A model generated the notes under the pieces. The model did no database searches. It was not told the DNA's origin and saw only the letters and a list, made by a program, of their open reading frames with translations. Of a stretch of DNA of 31,595 bases, positions 10,626 to 21,566 are shown piece after piece; the first letter of the stretch is position 1, and each line of letters opens with the position of its first letter. The position numbers and the translations under genes are program-made. Source of the DNA: Byssothecium circinans (lineage: Eukaryota > Ascomycota > Dothideomycetes > Pleosporales > Massarinaceae); assembly GCA_010015675.1 (NCBI GenBank), contig ML977016.1:167798-199392 (forward strand), read 5' to 3'.

Positions 10626-11519
10626 GAGGGATGAAGGTTCAGTGAACGAGTAGTCCGCGTGGCTTTCCGCCCAAGCTGCCAGAGAATCCCAAACAAGAAA
10701 CGAAGCGTCAACGATGAACCCTTCTTCCCACGTTCAACTACAAAAGCAATGAAAACAGCCAGCAAAAAACGTGGCCTGTGTATCCTTTATGAATCATCAG
10801 CCCCAGCCCATCCCGCACCCTGCGCAATATTTAGATGTCGAGGAAAAGCTAACGCCGACTACGCAGCGGCATCACCTCCAAATCTGAAAGGAAAACCCAC
10901 GCCTCGGTCGGGGATACCCCACAATGTAGAAGATCCCTTCACGCACAGATGAAGTTCTCGTTGATTAGTGGTATGGAGGGCGGCCGGGGGATTGGATTGG
11001 GATGCATAGACGCGCATAGTCGGGTGGTGTAAGGGAATCGGGCCGGGGCCAGTCGGGTGCATTAGCCTGCGACACGGATACTTTATGCAGGCCAGTTGCT
11101 CGGACTCCAGGTAGGGATCATCGAAGATTCTTCACTTCATTCTTTTAGCCGCACTGACGCCATTGCTAGCCGGGTGTACTGTACTTAGATTGAACCGTTG
11201 AACCCTTGGCCGATCTTTGCTGTGCCGCAATCTACTCTGATTGTGAGCCGCGTCCACTGGGTATACAGAACTTTGGGGGNNNNNNNNNNGTTCCAATCGT
11301 ACTCTTTCATAATAATGGAATTCAGAGTGAGGTCTGTAGTCCATCCGACTGCGGGAACGTGTGTGCATCCTCCTCCCCGCATCCTTCAGCCATGCAGCAT
11401 GCTCCTCACCACACACGAGCTCAGTTGCGTCGCTGCTGTGCAAGGTCAACAAGCCGTGCCTCTCAACAAGGAATGCATTCACTCTAGTCTCACTCTTCCC
11501 CACTTACCTACGAAATCGC
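10626..11519. promoter_or_regulatory. Divergent spacer between MFS pump and small gene
   Basis: The 5' ends of the minus-strand pump and the plus-strand small gene at 11520 face each other across about 0.9 kb. The last 40 bp before the ATG at 11520 are C/T-rich. The region contains the assembly gap at 11280-11289, so its true length is uncertain. I could not identify specific factor sites. Confidence 0.4.
11280..11289. other. Assembly gap (10 N)
   Basis: Ten N bases follow a short G run. The round number suggests a scaffold placeholder, so the real distance is unknown and frames crossing it are unreliable. Confidence 0.95.
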
Positions 11520-11786
11520 ATGGAGGATCTTGCAGGTGCGGATGCAACGCCATGGAGCCGTGCGTCTTCGGCGCTAAGAAACCAAAATGATTGGACAATT
11601 GCAAATGCTGCAGATGAAGCTAGACGAGATGACCCCTGCCCGGTATGCTGTACAGCTGTCGAACTGTCGTAACATGGGCTTGGCTTGCAGGAGGTGGGAG
11701 CAAAACGATTTGTCGGTATATTGAAGGATCAGCCGTGGTCCTATTTTCGAGAAGACGGTGAGGTGGATATAGTCTACGGGTCGTAA
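11520..11786 (+). CDS. Small two-exon hypothetical protein (72 aa)
   Basis: Exons 11520-11642 and 11691-11786 join in phase 0 across a 48-nt intron with a GTATGC donor, a CGTAAC branch-like site and a TTGCAG acceptor. The joined frame reads naturally on both sides: an acidic, Trp-containing first half (NQNDWTIANAADEARRDD) and a second half EVGAKRFVGILKDQPWSYF ending with DIVYGS. There is no signal peptide or membrane segment. Neither exon alone would be called. The family is not recognised. The C/T-rich leader and clean splice sites support it; the small size keeps confidence moderate. Confidence 0.55.
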
Positions 11787-12555
11787 AAGCGATGGTCGCG
11801 GCTGCGTTGGCCATGTCCATTGGACAGTTGGGGAAGTCGTAGTCCGAATTCGGGAGCGGGGAAAGAAGGACTTCACGCATAACGCTTGAAGGGACAACGA
11901 ATCCGCTTCACCGCCCTTCTCGAGATCAACACCGTCTGCAGACTGCAGCGTTCGGGACTCTTGTTGCAAGGTACGGTGTCGGTTGCCGTTCTTCGAATGT
12001 CCCTTGCACGACTGTGGCTGCGTGTGTACCATGTTTACCCCTTGTTCCTGTGCCGGGTAGCTAAGCAAGCGGCGAAGGACATTTTCTAGCGTCTGCAGGG
12101 GCGGGATTGAGCTGGTGTTCATCGGATGGGTAAAGAAGAGGGAAAGAAGTGCGACACTAAGTGGGGTGAGCGGGACATATGGCTCTTTCTACAGCCATAC
12201 AAGATTGGAGAGACGGGAAGAATAGAGTGTAAGATGTTCTGGCCAATTCTCCACCTTGGATTCCTATTGCACGTCAGAAGTGGGTGAGTGCACTGCCATG
12301 TAGCTTCAACTTCCTGATCAGAGCTGCTCGTGGTGTGTGATGAGTACAGTGACACCCGCCCTAGCTATATGTGATGTTTCAAGAGTTGGAATGGTGTAGT
12401 AGTTGCACTTGTGTCGGTGACCGATCGAAAAGCGCTTCGCTACATGATCAAACCGGTGGAGCGACGTGTAGTTGCTGCCATTACCTCACAGGCTTTTGGA
12501 ATGCCGTAGTTAGGCTTGTTCAAAATACCATTTCTTTCTGGAAAGTCTCGAAGAA

Positions 12556-12597
12556 GTGGGAAACGGGCAGCTGTTTCCCACGTTGCGAGCCGCAACG
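12556..12597. repeat. Two back-to-back hairpins
   Basis: GTGGGAAAC and GTTTCCCAC flank an 8-nt loop (12556-12581). CGTTGC and GCAACG flank a 5-nt loop (12581-12597). The two share one base. No gene is near enough to assign a role. Confidence 0.7.
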
Positions 12598-13555
12598 AGC
12601 GGTGGTACAAGACCGAGACGAAACACCACGTGAGGGGGCGTTCGGCTATGCCATGTCTCAAAGCGTGGCATATGTTTTGGCGAACGATTCTCCTCCACTG
12701 CGAAAATTTTCCGACGCAAGGCGCGATGCGTTTAGTCGATGATGCATGTTGGTGGCTGTCGACGGTGGAGGCTCAACTAACGCGAACTAGTGATGTGTGC
12801 ATCGCTCCCAAGTCACCGCGCGTGCTTGCTGTGCGATAGAACTGGGCCAGATCAAAGTATTCCGATGAAGAAAGTCCGTTACGGGTGATGTGTGATGAGC
12901 AACTCTGGTGATGATGGCACCAGGAGCTCCAGCGTCCCTGCACTGCGTCACCTGCCACTATCACCAATCAAAACTATCAAATTCCATCAAGAGTACCATC
13001 CACGTTCTAACCGTGAAATGCCCTGGGAGAGCCATCTCGGAACCCCCGTCATCGCATTCCCCGAGGCGGGGATAAACCCTCCTGCCGACCCGCTACGCCG
13101 CAGCCAGCGCATATGGTCGTCGCGCGCTACGTACGGTGAACCGACCCAAATACACCAGAGTCTCAAACCGCAACACGAGACACCAAGAAGCGAGCGAGAG
13201 GACGCGCCCGCCTGCATATTCCCCAACTGCATCTTCAAACACAGCAGAGACGATTGACGACAGCCTCTCGTCGTTGAGACCGTGATGTTACAGTTCGTCT
13301 AGCTGCTCCAAAAATAGACGCGACATCCGCTGCGGGCCGGCCCCGCACACGCTGACCACCCGTTCTTTCTCCACGCTTTGGGTCAGTTGACTCAGTAACA
13401 GCTTTCTGAGATGTCGACATTATTATCGCAGGGGGGAGATGGGGCTGGGATGATGGGGCCATGCAGATCAGCTCGGACCTCGGGAGTTGCCAGTGAAGGA
13501 TGTGCAAGGTTTTATACATGGGAACTTATCGCGTTTACAACATGACGGGGATGTG

Positions 13556-13595
13556 GTAACCGCTCTTTGATCGCCAAAGAGCGCGGAGGCGTTAC
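13556..13595. repeat. Long imperfect palindrome
   Basis: Perfect 9-bp arms CGCTCTTTG/CAAAGAGCG with a 5-nt loop lie inside an outer GTAAC/GTTAC pair. It could be a cruciform, a factor site or a small transposon relic. Confidence 0.7.
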
Positions 13596-14358
13596 GTATT
13601 TTCTTGTGGTCATGAAATTCCTCTGCTAAGGCGAAATGGCAGGTTTTCTGGACGGTCCAACCATCTTAAAAGAACAATGATAGACAGTGCACCAAATCTT
13701 GCCATTCTAAAACTTGGAGATGGCCTCAAAGCTGGAGTACCCTTGAAGTTATTGACCGGGCAACTAGAAAAACCTATCATGCATCCGTCAGATCGCTTTC
13801 TCCATAGTCAATACCTTGTCGAAAGAATCGAGGCGCTCTATCACAGACCTATGGTATAAAATATGAAACAAGAGAAAGATAGTTTACTCAGCTTTTGTGT
13901 CGTTCATCCTTGCTGATGGAAATCTAATGATCTAAAATGGGCGGAAGGAGTCGGGCTCCTGACTGTGGTATGAGGGGAAAATTGGATGTGAGAGGAGGAA
14001 AAGATATGAAATGCGGAAGGGCAAAGGTTTAAGCATCATGCTTGTGTAAGTAACAAATAAAGGTGGGGACGACTGTGATAACGATCGAGAAAGTGAGCTC
14101 TGGCTACGGAGCTCTCTTCAACTTGTAGGGATAGGAAATCGTACAAAGTTTAGTACCAGGCTTAAATGGGTTGCTAAACATTCATCACGAACATCACTAC
14201 GTCCGATCTAAAATAAGAAAGATTTCACTGATTCTTAAAACTCCAGAAAATTGTTCACACTGGAATGGTCTGACCCCAAAACCATTTCCCCCACAAACAT
14301 CAATCAAAATACCCTTGCCACACCTCCTTTGTTCTTAGCCCCCCAACTGACCATGAAT

Positions 14359-14480
14359 ATCTTATATCTTCTTTTGTTGGACTGAACGGTACTTGACCGT
14401 TGCGGACAGTTCAGGACTCTCCTTCCGGCCTAGCGTCGGCTCCCTCAAGTACTGTTCAGTCCACACTTTAAGATAAGCAG
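14359..14480. mobile_element. MITE-like inverted-repeat element
   Basis: The arms at 14378-14396 and 14445-14463 are 19 bp long with one mismatch (TGGACTGAACGGTACTTGA). Weaker pairing extends outward into CTTAT/ATAAG on both sides. The 48-bp centre is GC-richer than its surroundings and non-coding. A short non-coding element with matched inverted ends fits a miniature inverted-repeat element. No clear target-site duplication was identified. Confidence 0.5.
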
Positions 14481-14885
14481 CGCCTTAGTATATCCTAATT
14501 CACTAAAGGAGCTACTTGCAGCTAGAAGGAGGAATCCCTGTAGCTAGGAAGAATCGCTGGAATGATAGAGATGGGAGAAGGCGAAGGGCGAAGCCATGGG
14601 AGAGGGCAGCGATATGCCTCACTGCTTCACCCCATCACATCAAATGAAAGCCGCCCTCTCCCTTCAGCAAAAAATACAAGCCCCTGTACCAGAACGTAGC
14701 CAGACGAATATCAACTACATATGCACTAGGTTCCTCTATTATCTTTATAAAGTAAAGGATCCTAAGATAGCTAGAAAGATTAATAATTTACGAAGTATTA
14801 GGCCTTAAGATTCTTCCCCCTTAGTATTGTTATATTAGCAGTTTGGAGAAAAATACGTATCTAGGTAACTAAATCTAGGGGTTTC
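14481..14885. other. Intergenic, increasingly AT-rich
   Basis: From about 14700 onward the DNA is AT-rich and TpA-rich and leads into the duplicated repeat. The 70-codon frame at 14596-14808 runs into this composition and is not supported. Confidence 0.4.
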
Positions 14886-15464
14886 AACAAATGATGCTGG
14901 CCTTTGCCGTATCAAGGTAGCAAAATCTAGGGAAACAAGCCAATAACTATACTCCGTAAAAACAATCCACAGGTACTTCAGTTACTTATATTCCTCCTAA
15001 TTCCTTAGCTTTAGTAGTTACGTAAGGTTTATTAGGTTATTTCCCATATCTATCTTTCTGGACGAGGATAGGGACCTGTTGAACAAAGGATACTAGCCCT
15101 TGCCGTATCAAGGTAGCAAAATCTCGGGAAAGAAGCCAATAACTATACCCCGTAAAAATGGTCCACGGGTACTTCAATACCTTATGCTCCCCCTAATGTC
15201 TCAGCTTTAGTGGTTACGTGAGGTTTATCAGCTTATTTCCCAAGTCCATCTTTCTGTGAGAGGATGAGTACCTGGGAATTGACAATATTGGCTGATTGAT
15301 TGGGTACGTGTATGCTTTGTATACACATCCATGGCGGTGGTTCGGTCTGAAAGCGGGAGGGTTTTGATCGGGATGGCCGCGAGCTTGAGTTTGAGGACGC
15401 GCTCTGCTTGCTCATGAAGCTCGGCCGCTTGCGAAGCAGTGATGAAGATTGGGCTTGACTGCAT
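14886..15464 (-). pseudogene. Decayed gene on a tandemly duplicated, RIP-diverged block
   Basis: Two copies of a 196-bp block (about 14886-15081 and 15082-15275) differ mainly by C/T and G/A changes. A third, more distant copy lies at 21390-21566. Read on the minus strand, all three share a short exon-like piece ending ILSQK or similar, an intron-like 45-50 nt stretch, and a second piece containing YSYWLLSRDFATL in copy 2. In copies 1 and 2 the splice borders are lost and a CAG-type codon has become TAG. Just upstream, 15464 opens with an ATG and a plausible helical N-terminus (ITASQAAELHEQAERVLKLK). I infer a gene broken by duplication and RIP. The family is not recognised. Confidence 0.5.
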
Positions 15465-16033
15465 CTTGCGAATGTTTTGCCGGTAAGGTGCCGTCTATGT
15501 AGTGGGATTGGGGGGAAGAAGGCAGGAAGGGGAGTCGTGATGGAGCGAGCGAAGGCTTGTGGAAGCTGTTGTTTGGGATTTGTCTGAGCGAGCAGTTTTA
15601 TTAATTACGTCATGCCACGCCGCTTGAGCGTTTGTTCTGTGCGAGAAAGCCTCGAGGAGCGGGCGGTGTAGCATCCCGGTTCCCTAGTGGCAGAGAGGGG
15701 TGGCGTCAAATGACAAAAGCAAACGCTCCTGCTTGTCTCTTACCAAGTTCGACGAAGTCCAGTCCAGTGTTGTTCTACTGCATCTTGTCAGGAGGAAAAC
15801 TGGAGCAGTTCCTGATAAATGAAATTGAGATGAAAGCCTCGCCATTGCATAAAAGTAGGCCGTCTTTAAACAGTGACACGTCTCGGATTCAGCCACCAGG
15901 ATGTCGAAATAAAGGCCTGGTACGCATGTTCCAAGGACTACCGCGCGAATTAGCGCGTTCCCAACCGACAGGATAGAACAGGGCAGAGAGCAATTTAGCT
16001 TCGCCCGCGCATCGCATAGGTCCAACACACCGT
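15465..16033. other. Intergenic
   Basis: The 70 or so bases before the ATG at 15464 are C/T-rich on the minus strand, like a promoter/leader. Beyond that there are only unsupported overlapping frames on both strands (15632-15976, 15684-16037). Confidence 0.4.
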
Positions 16034-16453
16034 TCACAAGCGTGTGTCACGCGTCGTTTTTATCACCCATGGACCACTGCGCAACTGCGTCTCATTATAC
16101 ATTAAATGTTGAAGCATTGTCCTTCTTATCTGATACGCTATACCTTCTTTCCAAACCTGAACCGAACATATTTTTACGTCCAGCGTGTAGGTGCTTTGGA
16201 AGACTGCACCCTCTTCGGCGTTGATGGTGAAGTGTAGGGGTTGTTCTATGCTGAGGATTGCGGGATCAACGTTGTGAGCGTTGGAATACCAAGATGGGGG
16301 TTTCAACTATGCCACTGCCTCGTGGACCGGTGCCGCATTGTTGGTAGATTTTGCGGGGATTGTGTAGAAGTAGGAGTACCGTGGTAGTAGTGAGGGAATA
16401 TGACGAACAAATTCGCTGATACTGTTCAGTTGTACAGAAGTTGGACATTCCCA
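16034..16453 (-). pseudogene. Decayed coding fragment with in-frame stop
   Basis: A 140-codon minus-strand frame is interrupted once, by TAG at 16307-16309. Both sides read like real protein: ISEFVRHIPSLLPRYSYFY upstream, then NVDPAILSIEQPLHFTINA and FQSTYTLDVK downstream. The break is what a CAG-to-TAG (C to T) change would give. No splice sites remove it. The frame stops at TGA just upstream of 16453 beside an AG that could have been an acceptor, so more 5' exons may be lost. The family is not recognised. Confidence 0.4.
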
Positions 16454-17976
16454 TCACTGAAGCTTACGAATCTCGAGGCTTTTATCCTGGCGATGACTCT
16501 TCAGTAACGGCTCCTCAGCTGGCGGCCCGTGCTGATGATGGCTTGAGCGGCGTTGTACTACAGTGACAGCGATGGCAGCGTGTTGGTGCCCGTGTGGAGC
16601 TCGAGGCCCGAGCCCAGTACAGATCGGTGCTCAGTGCGTGCGCGGATAGTGTGGGGTCCGGCGTGATGAGTAGTTGCAGCAGTAGTTTGGTGTGGTTGTA
16701 CAAGTATTATATTACTGACAATAACTGCCAGGCGTTGGGCATTGAGGCGGGCTCGAGTGAGTCTTGTGGGTATCATCACCAACACTCATTTGCTCAAAGA
16801 GCATATCATGAGATTCAGCTACCGGGGGAAGAGTGGCCGTGGCAGTCCATCATCTGGGCACCTCCCGTAGTTCCAGATACGATAGTGTTCGGGGTACAAG
16901 AAAAGAAAATGAGTGTCAAAGTCACCCAACCTCCCGCCACCCTCGCCACACCCACAATATCATCATTGCCATCCACCAGAAATCGGGGGCTCCCGCCTTC
17001 TCGACGGCCACTGTTGCTGCTCAACAGTCAAACCAGCAATACAGGTTCCTCGTCTATTCACCAAACCAAGTCAGTCACACATAATCAAATCAACCACCAA
17101 AACCGGGGGGCAAATCACGCTGATATAACCGGGTCATGTAGGGTTACACGTCTCGGCTCCCAACTGCCACTTCCACGATCGCACTGTACTTGCCACAACC
17201 GTTCATTGGGAGGCTTGCTTCTTTCCTATGACTTTCGAGTCCCAAGTGTAGTGCTTTTTGTCCTAGGCGCCGTCGACGGTCGGATCTATGTAGAAATCCA
17301 CATTGCAGGGCTAGTCAAGATGGCCATGGAAGTAGCAGCAGCCGAGTTCTTGAGAGGGGCGGGAACCAATGGGGTTGTTAGCGCTTGCTGGTGGTGAGCG
17401 GGGATGGTGAGGGCTTTGGAGAAGGCCGTGAAGAAGAAGAGGTGGGGGAGGGTGAAGAGATGTATTGTGTGGGAAGCGTTGGTGTGAAGAGAAGGCTCAC
17501 GGGATGCAGAGCTGAGTGATAATGTGCTCGAAAGCAAGAGGACTGGAAGTTCACCACCTTTATTCGGCGGGAAATTGCGAGAGACATTCTGGTCCGGTGA
17601 GTCAATACTGATGTGCTGTATCCAGAGTTGGAGCTGTTGTTGAGTAACCAACGTCTCCCATGTCAGTCACATCTGCGCACGGTTATGCGTGATCTGATCT
17701 CCTAAGTAGGAAATAGGTGATGGAGCACGTGCTCTTGTTTTCTGGGTGGTGAGTCAACGCCGACTACTCTTTCCCTGTGGACTCACAAACGGAAGGCGCG
17801 CTGTTTCCAATTGGGACGAGCAAAATTCTGCGCTTCCTCACCCAACCTCCGACCTGTCTCCTCCCCTAACCCTCCATCAGTTGCATTTACTCTGCCAGCT
17901 CTCCAAAGTCGTCAACCCATCGTAAATTTGACTCCTCAACGTTCAAATACCCACTACAACACACTCTGAGCCTACC
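16454..17976. other. Intergenic, includes promoter of the secreted protein gene
   Basis: A 267-codon plus-strand frame (16594-17397) is open but has low-complexity, unprotein-like composition. Minus-strand frames at 17286-17651 overlap it. The last 150 bp before 17977 are C/T-rich, typical of a fungal core promoter and leader. Confidence 0.45.
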
Positions 17977-18619
17977 ATGCCTTTCATTAGGATGCTCCTC
18001 CTCCTATTCCTCTCCCTCATCACCCACACCGCGGCGTCTCCTTTGACACCCGCCGTCATACCCTCCTTCACTGATCGCACCAACCGCGACACCTCTCTCA
18101 CGGCCCGCGATGAGCCTCTCTGCCACTTCAAAGTTGGACTCATGAAGAGCTGCAACAGTGAAGGCTACTCCATCAGGGTCTTCGACATCACCGATCCGTG
18201 GGGCAAGAATGTCGAAGGCGTGGAGAACCAAGGCCGGTGGCTTCACAATATCGAGAAAGGCGAAGTTACTATGTAAGTAGATACGCAACAAGGTGACGGC
18301 CGCGATCAGAGCTAATGTGATGCAGCGGCAAGATCGCAGGCATCCCTATGACTGCGACCTATTTCCCTAGAGAAGGGGACAGAATCGACCAGGTGCTGTT
18401 CATCTACCCTATGCAGATGTGGTACGACTTTGATGGGCACTGCTCGGATCGTACGCCCTGGGCTGGCGACGGGTGGAATGGAGACTTGAACCATTGTCCG
18501 GCTAAGTGGTACTTCTACGTAAGTGGATATGAGAGCGGGTGAAGGGCATGCGCTAATGTGTGCAGTATCGAAACTTCAAATGCGCGATGAAGTGCGAGTT
18601 CGAGAAGAAGAGCATATGA
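17977..18619 (+). CDS. Small secreted cysteine-containing protein, candidate effector
   Basis: Three exons (17977-18272, 18326-18518, 18566-18619) give 180 residues. The introns of 53 and 47 nt both have GTAAGT donors, GCTAATGTG branch-like sites and TGCAG acceptors. Residues 1-20 are a clear signal peptide (MLLLLFLSLITHTAA) with Ala-Ala-Ser at the cleavage region. The mature part has six cysteines (49, 59, 138, 156, 169, 173), enough for three disulfides, and many Trp/Tyr/Gly residues. There is no transmembrane segment or GPI signal. The ATG follows a C/T-rich leader. No family is recognised. Size, secretion and cysteine content fit a candidate effector or defence-type protein; that role is inference. 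Confidence 0.85.
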
Positions 18620-19608
18620 GAGGCGACATGTGGCTGAGGCGAGGACTTGCGGTAGCGGATGGTGATCAATTGACTCTATAACAATGTTTACACGGCATTT
18701 CAAAGGTCTTTCTGTTCTCGAGATGGAGATGACAGTGGCTAGAGATGGCCTGTGTCGGTCTATATAGGCGGAGGAGTTATGACGAATGTTACGACTATAC
18801 CACCTGAACTTGGGCCTGCATACTTCCCTTCCTGTCTGCCATGTGACCTTTCCTCAAAACTAGTCCACTCAAAGTCTGCTCCAGCTATTAGCTATTGCAC
18901 CATCGCTGGCGTAATTTGCACAGCAAAAGCTTTGCGGCGGGATGCTATAGCTCCAACTTGATCATTCCCAGGACCTTGATGGTCCACTGGTTTGAACACA
19001 ACCGAACAGAAGTTCAACAGTGGCCTCGGCCCTTTAAAAACGTTCTTGGTATTGTCAACGCGCTTTTTGGTAATTTCCAGAAGCGATACCGTGCAATTTT
19101 CAAGCTGTTGATAATGAAGTGCAGAAATTCAGGACATGATCCCGAACTTTGCGTTTCCTATAAGTTTAGGTTATCTCGAGGACTCCTTACAAGCATGTCC
19201 GTTCTTTCATTCCAAAACTTTGGATTAAATATCAGAACGATAGGATTATGTGTTGCGTGGACTCTGTCGTAAAGGATCGAATACCGAGTACAGGGATTGT
19301 GAGTAGTACTTGCGTAGAGCGAGAAGTGGGTATGTGGAGACGCATATCATTATTAATTATGTTGCGCTTTTAACTTCCCAGCCCTGTGTTGCAAATTATC
19401 TTTATACAGCGACATTTTGATGGCGATTACATAGAGAACATACTTTGCCGCCCCGAAGAACCGAACTTAGCCCCACCCAATGCACCCGTGGACTATCATA
19501 CAACATGTGATTCCAGTCGCTTCGTTCCCACCTCAACTCCAATACTCCACTCCTCAACGTACAGAACCATTAAACATGACACATAAGTCTCTTCCTTTTT
19601 TCCGTCAC
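18620..19608. other. Intergenic, convergent spacer
   Basis: The two flanking genes converge, so this holds both 3' ends. The frame at 18895-19272 has no support, and 19050-19400 is AT-rich. Nothing else is seen. Confidence 0.45.
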
Positions 19609-20828
19609 TCATGACTGTTTAGTAGCCAACGGACTCTTCGGCGGCGTATCCAAGAAATTAACTTTCTTCCGCGGACTCTGCACCGGCGTCGGACTGGGAT
19701 CATACTCATACCATACGCCCTTGATCTTCCTGTTCAACTTCCTCGGCGGTGGACTTATCCGATTTGCAAGAGCCCCAATCGAACCGTTCGTCGTCGAACT
19801 CCCCGCATCGCTCGCCGCTGAACCAATCATACTCATGTTCTCACTAACTCTCCCGACCGTCTGCCCCAAATTGTCAATTGTACGCATCATGCCCTCGCAC
19901 GTTTTCGAAAGCTGGACTTGGCCGTCTGCAAGTGCTTTGGTCTGCGTGGCGGTAGACTGGAGGACGGATTTGATCTGCTCATTGTTGGCGAAGGAGGAAT
20001 TTGAGAGGGCAATGTACTGGGATGCGTTTTCGTTGACCATGTTTTGAAGTTTGGCTTGCGATTCGGCGAGGGCTTTGATTTGGAGTGTGTTGGATTCATT
20101 GATTTCTTGCATGCGTTGGAGCCCTTCGGATTGGGCGACGGAGAGAGCACGGATTTGAGCGCTGTTTTCGGAGATCATATCGTTCATTTTATCCAAGGCG
20201 GTGCTGAGGGCCTTCATGTCGAACGCCTCAGGCTTCTTCTCTTCCACTGCGGGCCGCTGGGTAGGGGTGGTCGTGACGGGGTGTCCTTTGTAGTCTTGGA
20301 GAGGGATGACACCGTTCCCGGGGGTGTAAAACCACTTATTTCGCAGATCGTAGAATTTGGGGTTGTCTTGGATCTGCTCTTGCAGGTCGTCGCCTTTGAG
20401 TACGAAGAGCTGCGGGCCAATACGTGACGAATCGGGGTACTCGCGTTGGACGAGACGCCACCATTGATCGCATACAGAAGCGTTGGCGAAGGTTAGGATA
20501 TACGGAGGTGATTGCGCGTAGTCGCTCTATAACAACGTATCAGATGCGATTCTTATTTTCGTTCAAAAGCAAAGTAAAGGAAGGGGAGGGTTACGATCCC
20601 GTATACCTTCTGCGCATACGCATAAAACAGATTCTCGTTCCAACCCTCGACGGTCTCGACGCCCTTCAACGACGCCATCTGTGCACTCTTTGGACTTTCG
20701 CTTGCCATGATCAATCCTGCAGCCAGTGAAATACTTGGTTTCTTACGTGCATGTTGTTCTTTCCAAGGGAGCGGAGACGCCGGATCGAGAAGTGCGGAGA
20801 AGTCGGGCATAGACTTTGGACGCGCCAT
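19609..20828 (-). CDS. Coiled-coil hypothetical protein (379 aa)
   Basis: Two exons (20607-20828, 19609-20526) join in phase 0 across an 80-nt intron (GTATAC donor, TTATAG acceptor). The start is the ATG at 20828; the longer frame upstream begins only with TTG. Residues 55-165 form a compact globular stretch with aromatic-rich segments (ENLFYAYAQK, SPPYILTFANASVCDQWW, NKWFYTPGNGVIP). From about 175 to 290 a long heptad-rich region with recurring ENSAQIRAL/ESNTLQIKAL/ENASQYIAL-type units predicts a parallel coiled coil. A basic, Ser/Pro-rich tail ends the protein. There is no signal peptide or membrane span. It looks like a conserved fungal hypothetical protein; the function is unknown. The coiled-coil repeats suggest internal duplication. 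Confidence 0.85.
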
Positions 20829-21389
20829 CTTAGCTGCGCGGTGAAACAACTACGAAGCCGTGCGATGAAAGTAAGAAATCAACGAACGACAGAAAAGAAA
20901 ACAAGAAAAGTTGCAGGACTGAAGGAAATAACGCTCGAGGAGCTGGAACTAGATGGGAAGTGGTGGCTCTTTCAATGTTTCAATGAACTGGTCAGAACCC
21001 TGGTCGATGACCTCACAGAGTCCAGGAGATTCGCTGCGCAGTTGCAGATCCTCAGACGTTCCAAAAGACCAAAAATAAAAAAGCAAAAAAATTGAACAAC
21101 CTCCAAAAGCCACAGCCTCCGAGAACGCGCGAGCCTGAGCTTTCTTGATTTGCTCAGTACCAAGCATCCAATGGAAAGGAGTGCCTGTCAAACGGTGCCT
21201 GTTTCACGAAGAGCTGCTGCGCGTCCAAGGGGTAAGTTTGTCACGACCGCGTTGTTCCAGTGGTAATCAAGCCGCATTGGGCAGCTTCATTGCGGGAAAG
21301 TAGATGGGCAAATTCATGCTCATGGGATTTGAGATTCGTGTGATGTTTTGTTGGGGACGTCTGAAAGGATAAGGCTGTGCGGGAGGGAA
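20829..21389. other. Intergenic, upstream of coiled-coil gene
   Basis: It should contain the promoter of the 20828 gene. The open frames at 20751-21095 and 20949-21191 are shadows or unsupported. There is an A-rich run near 21070-21090. Confidence 0.4.
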
Positions 21390-21566
21390 GATGCCCCTCA
21401 CAGTAGCAAAATCTTGGGAAATGCGCCAACAACCATACTCCGCAAAACTCATGCAAAGATCATCCAGTCTCCCATACCGCTCCCCCTGATTTTCAAGCTC
21501 TAGTGGTGATATGAGGTTTATTAGCTCATTTCCCGAGTTTACCTTTCCTCGAGAGGATGCACTTGA
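21390..21566 (-). repeat. Third copy of the duplicated repeat, with intact splice signals
   Basis: It aligns with the 14886-15275 tandem copies (shared words AGTAGCAAAATCT, CTAGTGGT, ATTTCCCGAGT). On the minus strand the exon-like piece ends at a GTAAAC donor, the intron-like stretch ends CCACTAG, and the next piece reads ENQGERYGRLDDL and ISQDFATV without a stop. The surrounding minus-strand frame at 21267-21680 is open for 137 codons. It may be the least damaged member of a small gene or repeat family. Confidence 0.5.

Larger units (their letters stand above)
11787..14358. other. Gene-poor intergenic region
   Basis: Many short frames occur on both strands (for example 11574-12122 minus, 12371-12742 plus, 12892-13257 plus), but none shows a domain, a credible start or splice continuation. 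It holds two notable hairpin sites, listed separately. Otherwise I see nothing definite. Confidence 0.4.

Noticed and set aside
8576..11786. MFS pump plus neighbours as a secondary-metabolite cluster
   Set aside because: No synthase, oxidase, transferase or pathway regulator is encoded anywhere in the window.
11574..12122. 182-codon minus-strand frame
   Set aside because: It overlaps the better-supported spliced small gene on the plus strand and shows no protein-like conservation or domain.
16594..17397. 267-codon plus-strand open frame
   Set aside because: Composition is low-complexity and unlike protein, no domain or good start context is seen, and overlapping frames on both strands are equally open.
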